Part shown: piece by piece, positions 25,001-37,286 of the stretch
How positions within the stretch are numbered: position 1 is the first letter of the stretch
Layout: each line of letters begins with the position of its first letter
Source: Zopfochytrium polystomum
Lineage: Eukaryota; Chytridiomycota; Chytridiomycetes; Chytridiales; Chytridiaceae
NCBI GenBank assembly: GCA_025765615.1
Contig: JAIVFJ010000065.1
Location: 62,001-126,000, forward strand
Direction of reading: 5' to 3'
Length of the DNA: 64,000 nt
The notes under the pieces: model-generated
The model's input: the letters and a program-made list of their open reading frames with translations, nothing else
What the model was told of the DNA's origin: nothing
The model's database searches: none
Position numbers and translations under genes: made by a program

Positions 25001-26250
25001 CCGAAATTAATAATGTTTTTTGTTCCAAACACGTTGACTTTGGTTCCGTCCTTGGAAAAGGCTGCTTAAACGGTCGTTCGGCAACTAAGTGGAACTTACG
25101 GGCAAATGAACCTTTAAGGCTCCTCCAAATCTGGAATGCCTTGTCGAGGTAGGTTTTCTAATTTGCGAATCAAAGGTGGCCAATTTTTCCTTCACAAGGT
25201 GAGACGAACGCCTACAAGCATGGTTTCGTACCTTTACGTTCGCCTCGTTGTTCTGATCCGCTGAAATGGAGGCTGGATCACGGTCACGAAACAGGAGATG
25301 AAATATCTCCAAAATAATCATGTTCCAGTCATTGAATTCTCTTTGATCCAGGGATGCTGCAAACGTCAGCAATACATCCAAAATCCCTGCGGCGTGCATC
25401 TTGGCAATAATATGTTCCTGCAGCGCGTTAGGTTTGCCCTCTTTCCAAGTTTACCTCACCGAAAGATTCATCCGCAAAAAATCTTCGGTCGACGCTGTAG
25501 ATGTCGCCAAGGGATCTCTCATTGCCAGTAGGTTGCGAAATAGCAGAAGGATAATTCGAATCTTGGCAGAATCTCTCTCCGTTCGGTTGCTTCAAACACG
25601 TTTGTCACCATTAACTTCCAGAACTCATCAACATACCGCAACGGAATTGCCACGAAAGACAGAAGCAGTTTCCCAATCACTGCGAACGCATTGTTCTCCA
25701 AAAATGCCTCCTTGTAGCGTGTAAGGAGCTCCACCTCAGCAGGAACGTCCGGAGAGTTTTCGTTGATTGGCCAGGTCATTGGAACGAGAAGCTCGACTTT
25801 GGCGACATGCGAGCGTTGGTGATTCGTCAAAACATGAATACGCGCGAGAGGGAGGTGAAAATGGTGGAGGCGAGGGCCGTAACAAACCGGGTTGGTACCT
25901 CGCTAATGGTGACTGTCTTACCTACGGCGATCTTCACTTTAACACTGTCTGAAACGCACAAGATCGGAAGGAGATCAAGGCGGAGAACATCCCACTCTCC
26001 TAGCGTTTTAAATGAAGGCTTGTCTGTTGTGGCGAGGTCTAACTTGAGGATTTTGCGGAGGTCCTTCAAGCATTCTAGTTGAAGTTGAGCACGAATACTC
26101 GCGCAGCGGTCCGAAGGAGATCGTACCAAGCACTTCGTCTCCAGGTATGTAAGGTGTTTGGGCCGAGCCGAGCGTCGGATCGTCGCACCTCGCACGACCC
26201 CCAAGGGCATGGCAGATGTTGAGAAGCTTGTCGCGGTCCGAGAAAACCAT
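22053..26250 (-). CDS. TIMELESS/Tof1/Swi1 replication-fork protection protein
   Basis: Nuclear protein of the fork-protection complex (with Tipin/Csm3), needed for fork pausing, checkpoint signalling and cohesion. ATG 26250 gives LLNICHALGGRARCDDPTLG. A 52-nt intron (about 26082-26133) joins PYIPGDEVL to ECLKDLRKILKLDL, the family's N-terminal signature. Further exons carry KVELLVPMTWPI, GILDVLLTFAASLDQREFNDW with ILEIFHLLFRDRDP, and KYVHYITVMLHRIC, all timeless blocks. The C-terminal exon has the conserved acidic block FVDSSDEDDDEEFFEKERQLR after a basic KKRSKKRRTKRK stretch, then an acidic Ser-rich tail. Stop 22053-22055. At least a dozen short introns interrupt 22950-25850 and were not all placed. 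Its start lies 191 bp beyond the TCP11 stop on the same strand. Confidence 0.85.
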
Positions 26251-26441
26251 CCCGTTCTGACACGTTGGTCCGAACCTCCTTCAAAATTTTGGCTCCACCA
26301 AAAGAGCGTTCGCAGACGAACTCTTGGAATGAATTTTCAGAGTTGAAGGTACAGTCTGAAGCGGCATCAAAGTGACGCATAATCTGACACAGTAGTGCAT
26401 TTATTCCCAATTACAATGATATTAAAAAAGGAAAAAATCAG

Positions 26442-29400
26442 CTAATTGAGTGCCCTCGATTCCTCGTACAGTTGTCTGTAGATCTCGAAGTAAGTCGCCC
26501 TGTTGAATTCACCCAGCTTCCCCAGGCGCTCCGATAAGTCTCTCATTTCGGTCTCAAGCTCCGTGAGTCCATGCCGAGCAAGAAGCGCTTTGTTCAAAGC
26601 CACGGGGTGTAGCGCCGACGTAGAAGGGCGGCCAGCTGCGCTTCTCATTAACGTAGCTTTGAGTTTAGCACCTGCTTCCTCTTCCTCGTCTGAATCCGAA
26701 TCACTTTCAACGCCACCACATCGGTTTTCAGTGTTCTGACTGCTGGCCGGGTTGCATTCCATATCATCGGTGCCACAACCGCTCGCGGCTGATGTTGCGG
26801 ATGGACTTCGATCAAGGGTTGAAACCAGCCAGCTACGCAAATGTTCGCCGATGCGGGACCACACGAGTCCGTACAAGCGACTCTCGGGAGACAACGTCTT
26901 CTCAACAAGTCCACTCAAAGATGACACCTCCGCGTCTGAAAATGCTTTGCCACGAATGGTACCAGCTGTCCTAGCGACTTCTAAGACAATGTGAGACAGG
27001 CTCGTGTCAGTGTCGTTGAGTAACACCCAAAGAGTGGCCTTCATTTCGGACTGATGACTGGCAGTGCAGCGTGGGCCGCTTGCTTGACGGAAAAGAATAA
27101 GGAGAGTGGCCATTATAGTTATATCTTGCCAGTCGTTGCGGAACGTGAGTAGCCGGTTGCAATCCATTCTCAGCGTTTCAGGTAGCGGAATTGGTCCAGA
27201 GTTGGTCTGTGCTGTGTTTGGGTCGCAAAGTGCAGGGCAATGCTGAAGGAGATGCACCAGGCCGTCAGCGTAAACGAGGCTGAGTGGAGGGTGCTTCTCT
27301 CCAGACTGCCTCAAGCGGCTGTACGTGTCTGCGAACCATGATTGTGTAGCTCCGATAGTGACAGCGTTCGCTTTCAACTCCTCCTGAAACCAGTTCCATT
27401 CGAATTCAATGGAGTTCTCCACAACGTAAGGTCGCAGTCGCAGAAGCTGATGGTTAGCGTAATCCTGTTTGGTACGAAATGCCAGACGACTTTAACTCGT
27501 TTCCCTCATACTTTAAGAAGACCATTTACCAGTTTCATCATTTCAACCAACTCGAAACAAATGCGAAGAGCTGACACGAAAGAACCGCTCTGACCGGCAG
27601 ATAACATAGAGTCGATCATTGGGTCTCGGGCTGGAGCACAGTTGGCCTTCAGCAAATCGGCCAGGTAATGAATGTAGGCTTCTGCATTCAAAACATTATG
27701 CGAAAGCTCCTGCGCCATCAGGCGAATATCAAGATTCGCTTCGACTCCCTCCTTCATGCTTTCACTATATGGAAGCATTTCGACTATAATACTTCGAATC
27801 TCAAAGAGCAGAAGTGGTAACCGGTATGTTACACCGGCGCGAGTTTCCTCTTCAACTTGAGACCAGTAAGCATCCGTTCTGTTTCTCCGTTGGTCTCCGC
27901 GATCACCATCCGTGTTAGGCTTGAACTGTAGATTTGGGTCGAAATACAAATCGTGCCGTAGCTGCACATTTGAAAGTATCTGCTGCAATTGTTAGCAAGG
28001 AACAAGAGTGTGCAACACTTTCCACCTCGTCAATGTCGAGCTCTCTCAGCGTGAAACGTGTTATGGGGGGTAGAAGGGACACCAAATCAAGGTATTCGTC
28101 TTCGTCCAGCTCGTCGAACATTTGGACGGGTAGGTACTTCTTACGGACAACCACATTGGCAAGCGACTCACAAGACTTTCCTCCAGATACGAAAAGAGGG
28201 TTGTCACCGAATGGTAATGGCGAGTTCGGGACGGTAAACGCTTGCGGTGTGTGTGTAAATCCGTCATACTCGCTTGGATGCGGAAGGACTCCATCGATGC
28301 TTGGAGCAGCTTGGACGGGTGAGAGCTCCGAAAATAACGATGGATGAAGGCTCATTACTGTGGTGCTATGTGAGTGGTTGGGCAAATCTTGGAGTTTTTC
28401 CGTTGTTGGGACCAATGGTGGAAGGAGCCACGGTGATGGTTCCGCGACACTATGTCGTGAGAAAACGTGATGGGGGTGTTCCTCCGGAGAAAAGACGGAC
28501 CCAGGAAGACTGGCAGGCAGGCATCCTAACGGAATGCTCGAAGTCAAATCATCGCCCACAGAGGTGGAAGTGGGGGCTGAGTGCGGCGCCGGGTACTTGC
28601 AAGCGTCTGGCTCATGTGGCTGGTCAGAGCGCTCGGCACCAATCACCATGCTCGGCTGCAGGAAGGGCGACAACTCTGCCATCCCCAAGTCAGCCCAGTT
28701 TGTGTACCCTCGCAGAGACGACTCCACAGCGGCGAGCTTGGACATGGCTACTTCCAGATCCGCAGGCGTCTGGAGACGCAGAAAAGAGTCATCCGAGAGC
28801 TCGGTGAAAGCATTGTGAAGCACACGCTTAACCTCCGAGAGTTCCCGCAAAGACTCCTCACAGGCAGGATCTGCACGAGATTTGCTTTTCCGAAGTCTCC
28901 TTCTCAGAATGAGACGATTAAGCGACGCTGAAACCATGCCGAGGCTTCCTTTTGCACGAAGCCTGATGGAGGCTATCTTTTCCTCCTGACGGTGAACAAT
29001 AACTCGGGCTTTGATATAATCACTTCGTAAACGGAGACGAGTCCGTCGCTCATTAAGCAAAGAATGCCGCCTTCGGGTTGCTCCACTCATTCTCGCGTGG
29101 AGTGCTTTAGCCAGCTCTTCTGGAGAGGACCAAGTCTGGCGAAGGCGTCTCATCCGTAAGCGGCGACGGGACGGCTTTTTGAAGGCTGGATTTCCCTCTG
29201 CAGATCGTTTACTAGCACAAGGTTGTTTGAATTCGGCCTTTGGATGACGAGTGAAATCCTGCTGCAGCTGCAGACCAGCGATCTGGGGTGTGGGAGGCGC
29301 TGACCCAGGGCGGGTGCTGAAACTTCCCGGTCCATCAACAAAGATCCCCAAAAGATGTGAGGAAGACGAAGCGGCGCTTAAGTGGAAAACCACCGAGGAG

Positions 29401-30176
29401 TGCGAGGGGCCGGCAGCGTTGCGACAATACTGTTTTGAGGTGGTGAAGGAGGCGGAATCAGAGGCGACCGTCGCTTTCCGAGAGGTTGGAGTGGAGGCTG
29501 ACATAGCCAAGTTCGGTGCAAATAAGGGAACTGGTGCTTCGGAGTGTAGTCCCGGTGATAGTATTCCCATGGTATCTTCTGGTGGGTCTGATGGGACCGA
29601 AAAGGGTGCAATGTGGACGGCTTGCCCACTGTTTCGATGGACCTCTTTCACAGTCCCGCTGTTCATCAAAGAGAGCCCATTAGCACGCATCCCACTGGGA
29701 CCCAACTGGTTCGAAGATATCGTGTCTGCCATCGATGGCAGCTCTGGGATGTCCTCTGTCATCCAACCAACAAGGGCACTGGAGGGCGAGACAATACCGC
29801 CAGTTCCAGAGGAAGCCGGAATTGCCGATGGTGTCAGTAACAGGTGGGCCACTCCTCCAGCAGGAGTTGCTGCAGCGGAGACCAGCTGAGCACAAGATGG
29901 AGGACTGGTCCCCACCGCACCACCTCCACCAACGACTTGCGGGCCGCCGGCCGTAGCAGTCGAAGCTGAAAGAGCAGTCGCAGCGCTGGAGATAGACGAT
30001 GCCGACGTCGAAACCGACACTGATGCCGATGCTGATGCGGGCGCGGAGGGCGTCGACAGTCCTTGCGGTGGACCTGGTTGCGAAGCGGGCACCGCTGACG
30101 CTGCCGCCGCCACAGGCGACGGGCATTGCGGTTGCCGGGCAGGCTTCAGGTCCACGGCCGCCGACGAACGGTCCAT
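26442..30176 (-). CDS. TCP11/SOK1-family protein
   Basis: Relative of yeast SOK1, which is linked to cAMP/PKA signalling, and of animal T-complex protein 11. ATG 30176 (MDRSSAAVDLKPARQ) starts a long Ser/Ala/Pro-rich region. Basic Arg-rich helices (about residues 330-460) include RRRLRMRRLRQTW. The TCP11 domain follows in the last exons: QELSHNVLNAEAYIHYL, NCAPARDPMI (the CAPARD core), ELVEMMKLVNGLLK, then across an intron (about 27450-27523) LLRLRPYVVENSIEFEW with FQEELKA. The C-terminus ends with an acidic DSDSDEEEE stretch and a helical EIYRQLYEESRALN. Stop 26442. The start codon is only two bases from a perfect (TC)54 tract, so the 5' leader must be GA-repeat RNA or very short. Confidence 0.82.
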
Positions 30177-30626
<450 letters not shown>

Positions 30627-31948
30627 ATGGCGTCGTTTTGGGAGAGCTCTCACCGGTAGGTAGCGGAGGGTGGTGCGGCTAAAGAGCCCAGGTGCAGGGG
30701 AGCGTTGTTCAACGAGGAATTTCGGACGTTGTTGGGGTAGAGTGAATGGGTGGGTGTGTGCATGCACCACAGTGCCATGGGGAGTGAGCAAGCGAAAATG
30801 GAACAGAACGACGAGCCCAAAGGCTGGGCTTTTGGAATGGGCTTGCTATCCAACACAGGTCTTCCCGATTAGTGAGATGCAACATGTGGTCTCCAAAAGT
30901 AAATCGCTTTTGTTTGACTCTCGCTGCCCCTCGCAGGAGCAACTGGCACTTCACACGGCAGCAACTGCAACTTCCTCAGTTCTCCCTCGTGCAGGATTTG
31001 CAACACATCTCCCTCAAGTCTTTAATGATGCTCCACATATACTACTGCTCCGGTACGGAATTTCCACCCTGCTCCGTTTTTGTTTTTAAGTCTTCTTCAC
31101 AGTAATTCTTCGGCTTGGGAGACGACTTCAAATTCGGCAACAGGTGATTGCAACGGCAATCATCTACTTTAAAAGATTTTATGTCATGTTAGTACTTTAA
31201 TTCTGGAGGAGTCTACTAATCAACAAACACCGTCCCAGGAACCCCCTTCGCCATTCTGATCCCCTTCTTGTTGCAACGACTTGCACTTACCTCGCATGTA
31301 AAATTGAAGAAACCCCTTTTCATATCAAAAACTTCGTGGGGGAAATGAAGAACATCTTTGGAGGTCAGCTACTGCAGAGCTATGTATTTGATCATGATAA
31401 CGTGACGTCAAAAACCCGCTCATGTAGGAGCCTTTTCTCACGAACCCTCTCATGTCGCCGAGTGTGAGTTCTATTTGCTTGAGGACTTGGGTTTCCACAC
31501 GATGGTTTTCCATCCCTATCGTCTCCTGATCATGTAAGTGCTAATCGCTTGTGAGCGCGATGTTTGACCCATTGATAGGCTAGTTGAAGATGCCAAACTC
31601 GGTACATCGTTCCTCCAAACAGCATGGTTTGTTGTGAACGACTGCTACAAGTCGTTCCTCCCATTATACTACCCACCTCACATGCTGGCTCTGGGAGCCG
31701 TTTTTTTCGCTTCGACGCTTGACGATCACGCGAAGGAAACAGCCTCTCTTCGCGACTGGTTCGCTCGCATCAACGTGGACGTTGGCCAGGTGAAGTTTCG
31801 CAGGCTCAAGGGACCGCCAGTTCTGACCGTGCCGCAGCTTATGATAATTTCACAAGAGATTCTTGACCTCTACCAAGCTCTCGGAGAGTACAACGAAGAT
31901 AGTATACCGAAAATAATCGAACAGCTCAATCGCAGCTACCTGGCGTAA
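30627..31948 (+). CDS. Cyclin C (Mediator kinase-module cyclin)
   Basis: Partner of CDK8/SRB10 in the Mediator kinase module, nuclear. Exon 1 is only 29 nt (30627-30655) and encodes MASFWESSH, the hallmark N-terminus of cyclin C. Exon 2 is 30938-31052 (SNWHFTRQQLQ, like the family's HYLQW region). Exon 3 is 31103-31187 (QIRQQVIATAIIYFKRFYV, cyclin-box helix 2). Exon 4 starts 31239 (DPLLVATTCTYLACKIEET). Later exons give ECEFYLLEDLGF, FHPYR and the second cyclin fold (TAWFVVNDCYKSFLPLYYPP, HMLALGAVFFAS, WFARINVD). Stop 31946-31948. The intron at 31188-31238 has donor GTTAGT and an excellent CTACTAAT branch site. No domain is missing. Confidence 0.92.
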
Positions 31949-32506
31949 TTACACAAAATGAATATTTTTTCCACCTTAGGTTTTCTACTTTTTCAGTGCA
32001 GATGCTCAGAAACAGAAAGGTCCAACCTCCCCTTCCACACCTTCCCTCCCTCTTGCACTCGCCAAGAAGGGGAGCTGGATGAAAAACGAATATCTGGCGT
32101 ACCAAAATATAAGCGACATTACTGTGCAGGCTCCTTCTGAAGTCCTTCGTTGTCCCACACACCTCGCATCACCTTGATAAGCCTCAGGCTCGTGCGGGCA
32201 ATTTCAAAGCTCCAGGAATACAGAACAGATGCAGTATAACACCAGTACCATTTTGATCGGCGTCAGAATTGGGGAATGCGTTATGATGTTATTATGGCCG
32301 TGGCGTTGTTTACACAGGGCCATTTTCCCTCGAACTAGGTTATCAAACACCAACGCTGTGTTCGTTTTGGCGATCCCAGCAAGAAACCGCCTCTGATACG
32401 GCGGTTCTGGGCTTCCCGAAATGCGAATTCGTGCCCAAACATTGGTTGCTACTTTCGTGTTTTTTTTCCTTTTTTTTACCTCTTAGGTTCATACAGCACC
32501 CAATCC
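31949..32506. other. Convergent intergenic region
   Basis: 3' regions of cyclin C (plus) and the RNA-binding gene (minus). T-rich tracts at about 32458-32478. No coding or RNA signal recognised. Confidence 0.5.
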
Positions 32507-35500
32507 TCATCCAACTGGCTCACCGCTAACACTTCCACCACCACCACCGCTGGCAGCGCCATTGCCACCACTGCCACTACTGCCGCCAGCAGCGGATGCA
32601 CCACGGCCACCACCGCGGAAGCCTCCGCGCTTGCTGAACGACCCTCTGCCACCTCTTCCACGGCCACCAAACTGCTGCGAGGTTACTTTCGGATTTGAGT
32701 TTTCGCCGGCTGCGTCCTCACTTGTGTCATTTTTGGGATCGGTTTCGGGAGGCTCATCTGCGCTCTTCTGTTTTGGGCGGTAAGGGTCTTCGGGTGTTGC
32801 AGTTCGTCGACCGGTCGTAGCAATCTCGGTATTTCCACGGGCAGCGGCTGGTGCGCTTCGATTGTCGCCCTTTTTGGGCTGCTGGTGATCCGCACTTGAA
32901 TCGTTCACGCCGGCTGGGCTGCCTGACGCCCCATCCTCGCCTTGCGGTCGGCTGCCAGACGCCCAATCATTCTCTTGCAGGCTGCCAGACGTCAAATCCT
33001 CGTCTTGCCGGACATTGCGGAAAGAGGAAACCGAGTGGTGCCGCTTTGCATGATCGTGGAACGGCTTGTAGCTGCCCCCACCTCCGCCTCCTCCATTAGC
33101 ATAATGCCCGCCCCTAAACCCACCTCGTTCTCCCCGGTCATTCCTGCGATAACCATCTGGCCCACTTCGCTGGGAGGGTGACTGCCACTGAACGGGCGTG
33201 CCTTCGGCCTCTGGTGAATGATTTTGGAACCTTCCTTGTGCCGCGGGGTTCCTCTCGGCCTTGAAACCAGGCTCGAAGGAACGCGGGCCACCGCTGCTGG
33301 CCCATTCAGTCTGATGGCCTATTCGATTAGAAGAGTTGGCTGGACGGTCGCTTGGCCCGTTCAGCGAATTACGCCTGGTGTTAAGGCGGGCAGACGCAAT
33401 TGACTTTGCGACCGAGACGCTCCCCAGCGTTTCTGAAAACTCCACTTGTAGATTCGTGTTGGTTCGCAATTCTTCACTGAAAGTACAGGGTAAGTCGTTC
33501 AAGCACACAGTTGAGATGATGATACTCACAGTGCTTTCTTCGCCTTTGAAATTGATGAAAACTGCGCAAAACTCTCGCCGGAAGTGCCGCTGTGAACATG
33601 CTGAAACCCGTCGAATCCCACGAGTAGGGCTTCCACCAATTTCACGTCCACGCCGCCTCCCAGTCGCACGGATACGATGTCCGTTGGATCCCCATTCCCT
33701 CCCTTGCTCTCGCGAGGCATGGCCCTGGTAACAGACGCAAAGCAACTTTCAGCTTCTGATCCACCAGCTGCACTTGGAGGACGGACGAGGAGTCGAGTCA
33801 ATCGGCTCAGCGCTCCAAGGGCCTCTCCTTCAGATTCGAAGAGGCCCACACAAGCCCCATCTGCCTCCAGCAAGATTCGGAGGAACCCAGGTTCTCGTCG
33901 GAAAAGCTCCAGAGGATTGAGCAAGACCGAGGAACCGGTGGGCATTGAGGATAGCCTCACGCCCGGCCACTCCTTCACAGGTCCCACTGCAACATGCGTA
34001 TTTGGCTGAATTGCTTGGTTGGCTCTGCGCCAGGTGGGCTCTGGAGAAGATCCCACAGGGGCAGGTGCTGCAGTAGACGTGCCAGACGATCCGCCCGCAG
34101 AAAGGGAGCTAGTTCCATTCATCAACATACTCGTCCTCTTTACAATGGGTCGGTCAATTTTAGCTCGTCGACGATCGTCAATTTCAACGCCTGCCGGTCG
34201 GTCATATCCGCGGAAGAAGTTGACGCTGAGATTTGTGTGGCTTCGGCAAAGCTCGACGGCTTCTGTTGCTCGCTCGACAGAAATGAATGTTGCTTTGGCG
34301 AAGCGAACCGAGGTCTTTGCAATCCGCACTAGGTGGCCCTTGCATCCAAAGAAACCCCGCGCATCTTCCAAGTCCAAACCAGGAGGGTCGAGACGGAGAA
34401 AAACATGAACAGAAGGTGGTTCCAGTGGTAAATGGGATTGGTCTGTGCCGCGAAATTGGGCAAATTCGGCCTCCAGCTTTGTTGTTTGGTTTACTCTGAA
34501 TCAAAAAAAAAAAAAAAAACAAACATGAGCTTCGTGCCCGTGGAGAAAGCGCACAACATTCAATTTCTTACCGAGCAAGTGCCCGTTTACCATTCTCCGT
34601 ATCGTCAAAGTCAACCGCCGCAATTGAGTTGGGTAAGAAGGACAGCTTTCTAAAGCCCTTGAAACGGGTGAAGAAGTTGAACAGACCCGCGATGATGCCC
34701 GTGTTTCCCCAAGCCAAGCGATTCTCCCACCCAGCACGCTCATTTTCGTCAGCGCCAGCTATTTCGGCAGAACTTGGCACCCCAAAGACGCTGATGGACG
34801 CGCTTGCACGGCTCTCGTCGCTTGGCACCACATTCACCTGCAGTTCTTTGAAATGAACGCCAAAGTTGGTTGAAACAAGGAGATCTTCCAGTGCCATAGA
34901 TGCCGTTAAGGAATCTGTGAAAATCGCATGACTGTTTGATGCATCCATTCGTTCGAAGCCGTAGTACTTGCTCATGTATGCGCCCAACTGAAAAAGAGAC
35001 GAGGGATTTTGGAACGAGGTTGATTTGGACTACCAAAAACGTGTTGCAATCGACCACCATTCCGCCCTTCAAAATACCTGGTCTTTGGGGAACCATCGCG
35101 AGACTGAGAGCACGATGGTCGAAGTTGGCTCGCCAATGGAAGACTGTCGCCCAGCCGCAAGAAACGCTTTTGCCGCGTTGGGTGAGCAAGAGGAGCACGC
35201 GTATCCCATTTCCGAAAGACGTGCGAGTGTTTCCTCCACATAGGAGGGATCCGCCAATTCCAAGCAAAGAGAGCGTTCATCGGGATTTGAGGGATAGTGA
35301 ACTTTCACAAGCAATGCAAGCGAAGAGCGGAGATTGTGGACAAGTGCGGGCACGTTGTCCTTTGCTGCGACGGTCACGAGGACCGCAAGCGCGTTCAATG
35401 GTGGAGGGGTTATCACACGAGCGGAAGTAGGAGCGGGTGGCGGGTTGCTTTGCTGCTGCTGCTGCTGGTGGTGGTGGTGTTGGTAGGTGTGGTTGTGGTT

Positions 35501-35683
35501 GTGGTAGTGCTGATTTCGCGGGCCACCCGGCTGGTGCGCGGGGGCATGCTGAGAGTGCGAGGTGGCGGACGCCGCCCGCGCAGACGCGGTCATGCTTTCG
35601 CCGCCGCCATTGCTGTTGCTGTTGTTGTTGCTGTTGCTGTTATCGATGGCGGTGGCGGAGGTGGAGGTGGAATCGGCCGCCAT
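32507..35683 (-). CDS. Multi-RRM RNA-binding protein with poly-His/Gln N-terminus and RGG tail
   Basis: Probable mRNA-binding regulator. ATG 35683 opens a low-complexity N-terminus with Asn/Ser, His and Gln runs (about 35480-35650). RRM-like beta-alpha units follow in order: LAVLVTVAAKDNVPAL; IVLSVSRWFPKDQ joined over an intron (about 34989-35074) to LGAYMSKYYGFERMDA; SISVFGVPSSAEI with SIAAVDFDDTENGKRAL; after an intron near 34460-34560, VHVFLRLDPPG with LVRIAKTSVRFAKATFISV; and SVRLGGGVDVKLVEALL with SFAQFSSISKAKKALEEL across an intron near 33480-33530. The RNP motifs are degenerate, so the count of five is my reading. The C-terminal 380 residues hold RGG/FRGG clusters and end in a Gly-rich block. 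Stop 32507. Architecture recalls granule-forming RNA-binding proteins. Confidence 0.68.
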
Positions 35684-36061
35684 GCTTACTTAGCCTGGGG
35701 AGGGGCGGGGGGCGATGTAGCTGACGACGAAGCTGACGATGCTTGGTGAATACTGAAACGCCTGCTTGCTGAAGGTGCGGGCGGTTCTTTCTTTGCTGCT
35801 TTTCCAGCCCAATTTCTCGGTGGTCGCTCTCGAGGAAACACACACACAAACACACACACACACACACACACAGGCACACTCTCTCCCCACTCCAAACTTC
35901 CTTCATCCATTCTCCTTCATGACAATGTACAACGTAGAATATAAATACCAGCACGGCCAAGACGCCCGCTGAAGCACCTGGGAACAGGAGATAGAAAGAG
36001 AGAGAGAGAGAGAGAGAGAGAGTGAGAGAGAGAGAGTGAGAGAGTGAGAGAGAGAGAGAGA
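35684..36061. promoter_or_regulatory. Divergent promoter between RRM protein and FERM protein
   Basis: 378 bp. Contains a (CA)n run at about 35838-35872 and a GA-rich microsatellite (35996-36060) ending one base before the FERM start codon. No TATA box was identified. Confidence 0.5.
35996..36060. repeat. GA-rich microsatellite abutting a start codon
   Basis: Imperfect (GA)n with three GTGA variants, in the same orientation as the following gene. One base separates it from ATG 36062. Confidence 0.92.
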
Positions 36062-37213
36062 ATGGAGCCCTTCCTGCCCGCCTTCTTTGCGCTCGCCCTA
36101 TTGGGCCTACTCCTCAACCTGCTCGTAGTCTACCTCGCCTGCACTGCGAGAGCCAGCTGCCGCATGCATGGCGGCTCGCCGCTGCCTTTGGTGGGGCAGA
36201 AACAGTCTCCAGTACCTGCTTCCGAAGCTGCGCTCGCTACAACAGTCGAAGAACAACCGCTGTATCTGCTTGAGCAAATAGCTCCCCCGCCGCCTGCGTT
36301 CACCTCGCCGCCGGCAGCGCCGTCCACGCACCGTCGCCTCAGGCTCGCATCGCCAACTCCGCTTATCCAAGACGCGCCCTGCGCCTCGCCAGTTTCTCCC
36401 TCTGCCCGGCCGCCATGCAGGCCCGTCCCCACCGCTCCAGTCGCACCACGACCCGCCGCCAGCCCTTCACCTCCACCGACCCCGCTTGAGGAGGACGACT
36501 ACGCGCCGGCCGAAGCTCGTCTGTCTTCACCAGTCATTGCCGTCGTTGGCCCCTCCGCCTGCACAGAACAGCTGCAACTGCGCGAGAGAGGACAAGGCTT
36601 GGACACCAGGAAGTGCAAAGTCAAAGACGCCAACGGCCCGCACGACCGCTCTTCCGTGAACGCCAACGGCGGTGGTGGAGACGGCGATGATGACGATCCG
36701 CACGGCCGGGATGCTGGCTTCCGGCCCGATGCGTACGACGGCGTTGCGCCGAAACCGTCCAGCTTCGCAGAGTCCGGCTTTTCGCCAAGCCTCTTGGTTG
36801 CGCGAGTCGCGTTGGTCGACGCCGCAACGACGACGACAACAACGCCCGACGCGTCGCCGAGGAGCCTGTTGCAGCACCTGCGGTACGTTTCTCCTTCGTT
36901 GGGGTCTTTGTCGCTCGTCTTTAATAGATATTCTGTGTCTTCAAAGAATGAAGCACAGGAGCGCGTTCAGCAATTTTTCCGAATCTGAAGACTCCAAGCA
37001 GGCTCGAGAAGCGGAGGACTCCCGCCACCTCGCCAAGCTGCTCGGAGCCATCGACAGCAAGTACCCGAGGCAAACTCTCATAACGATGCGGTCCCGCTCG
37101 GACGCCGACACGGTCTTCACGTACGGCACGTATGCAACCGAGCTGGAGGACGATTCCAGGAGTGCCCTTTCGTGCTGATTATGTCTGTGTGCTTGTGTTG
37201 TGTTGTGTTGTGT

Positions 37214-37286
<73 letters not shown>

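Noticed and set aside
29251..29889. Plus-strand open frame opposite TCP11
   Set aside because: It lies within the GC-rich Ser/Ala coding exon on the other strand and has no homology block.
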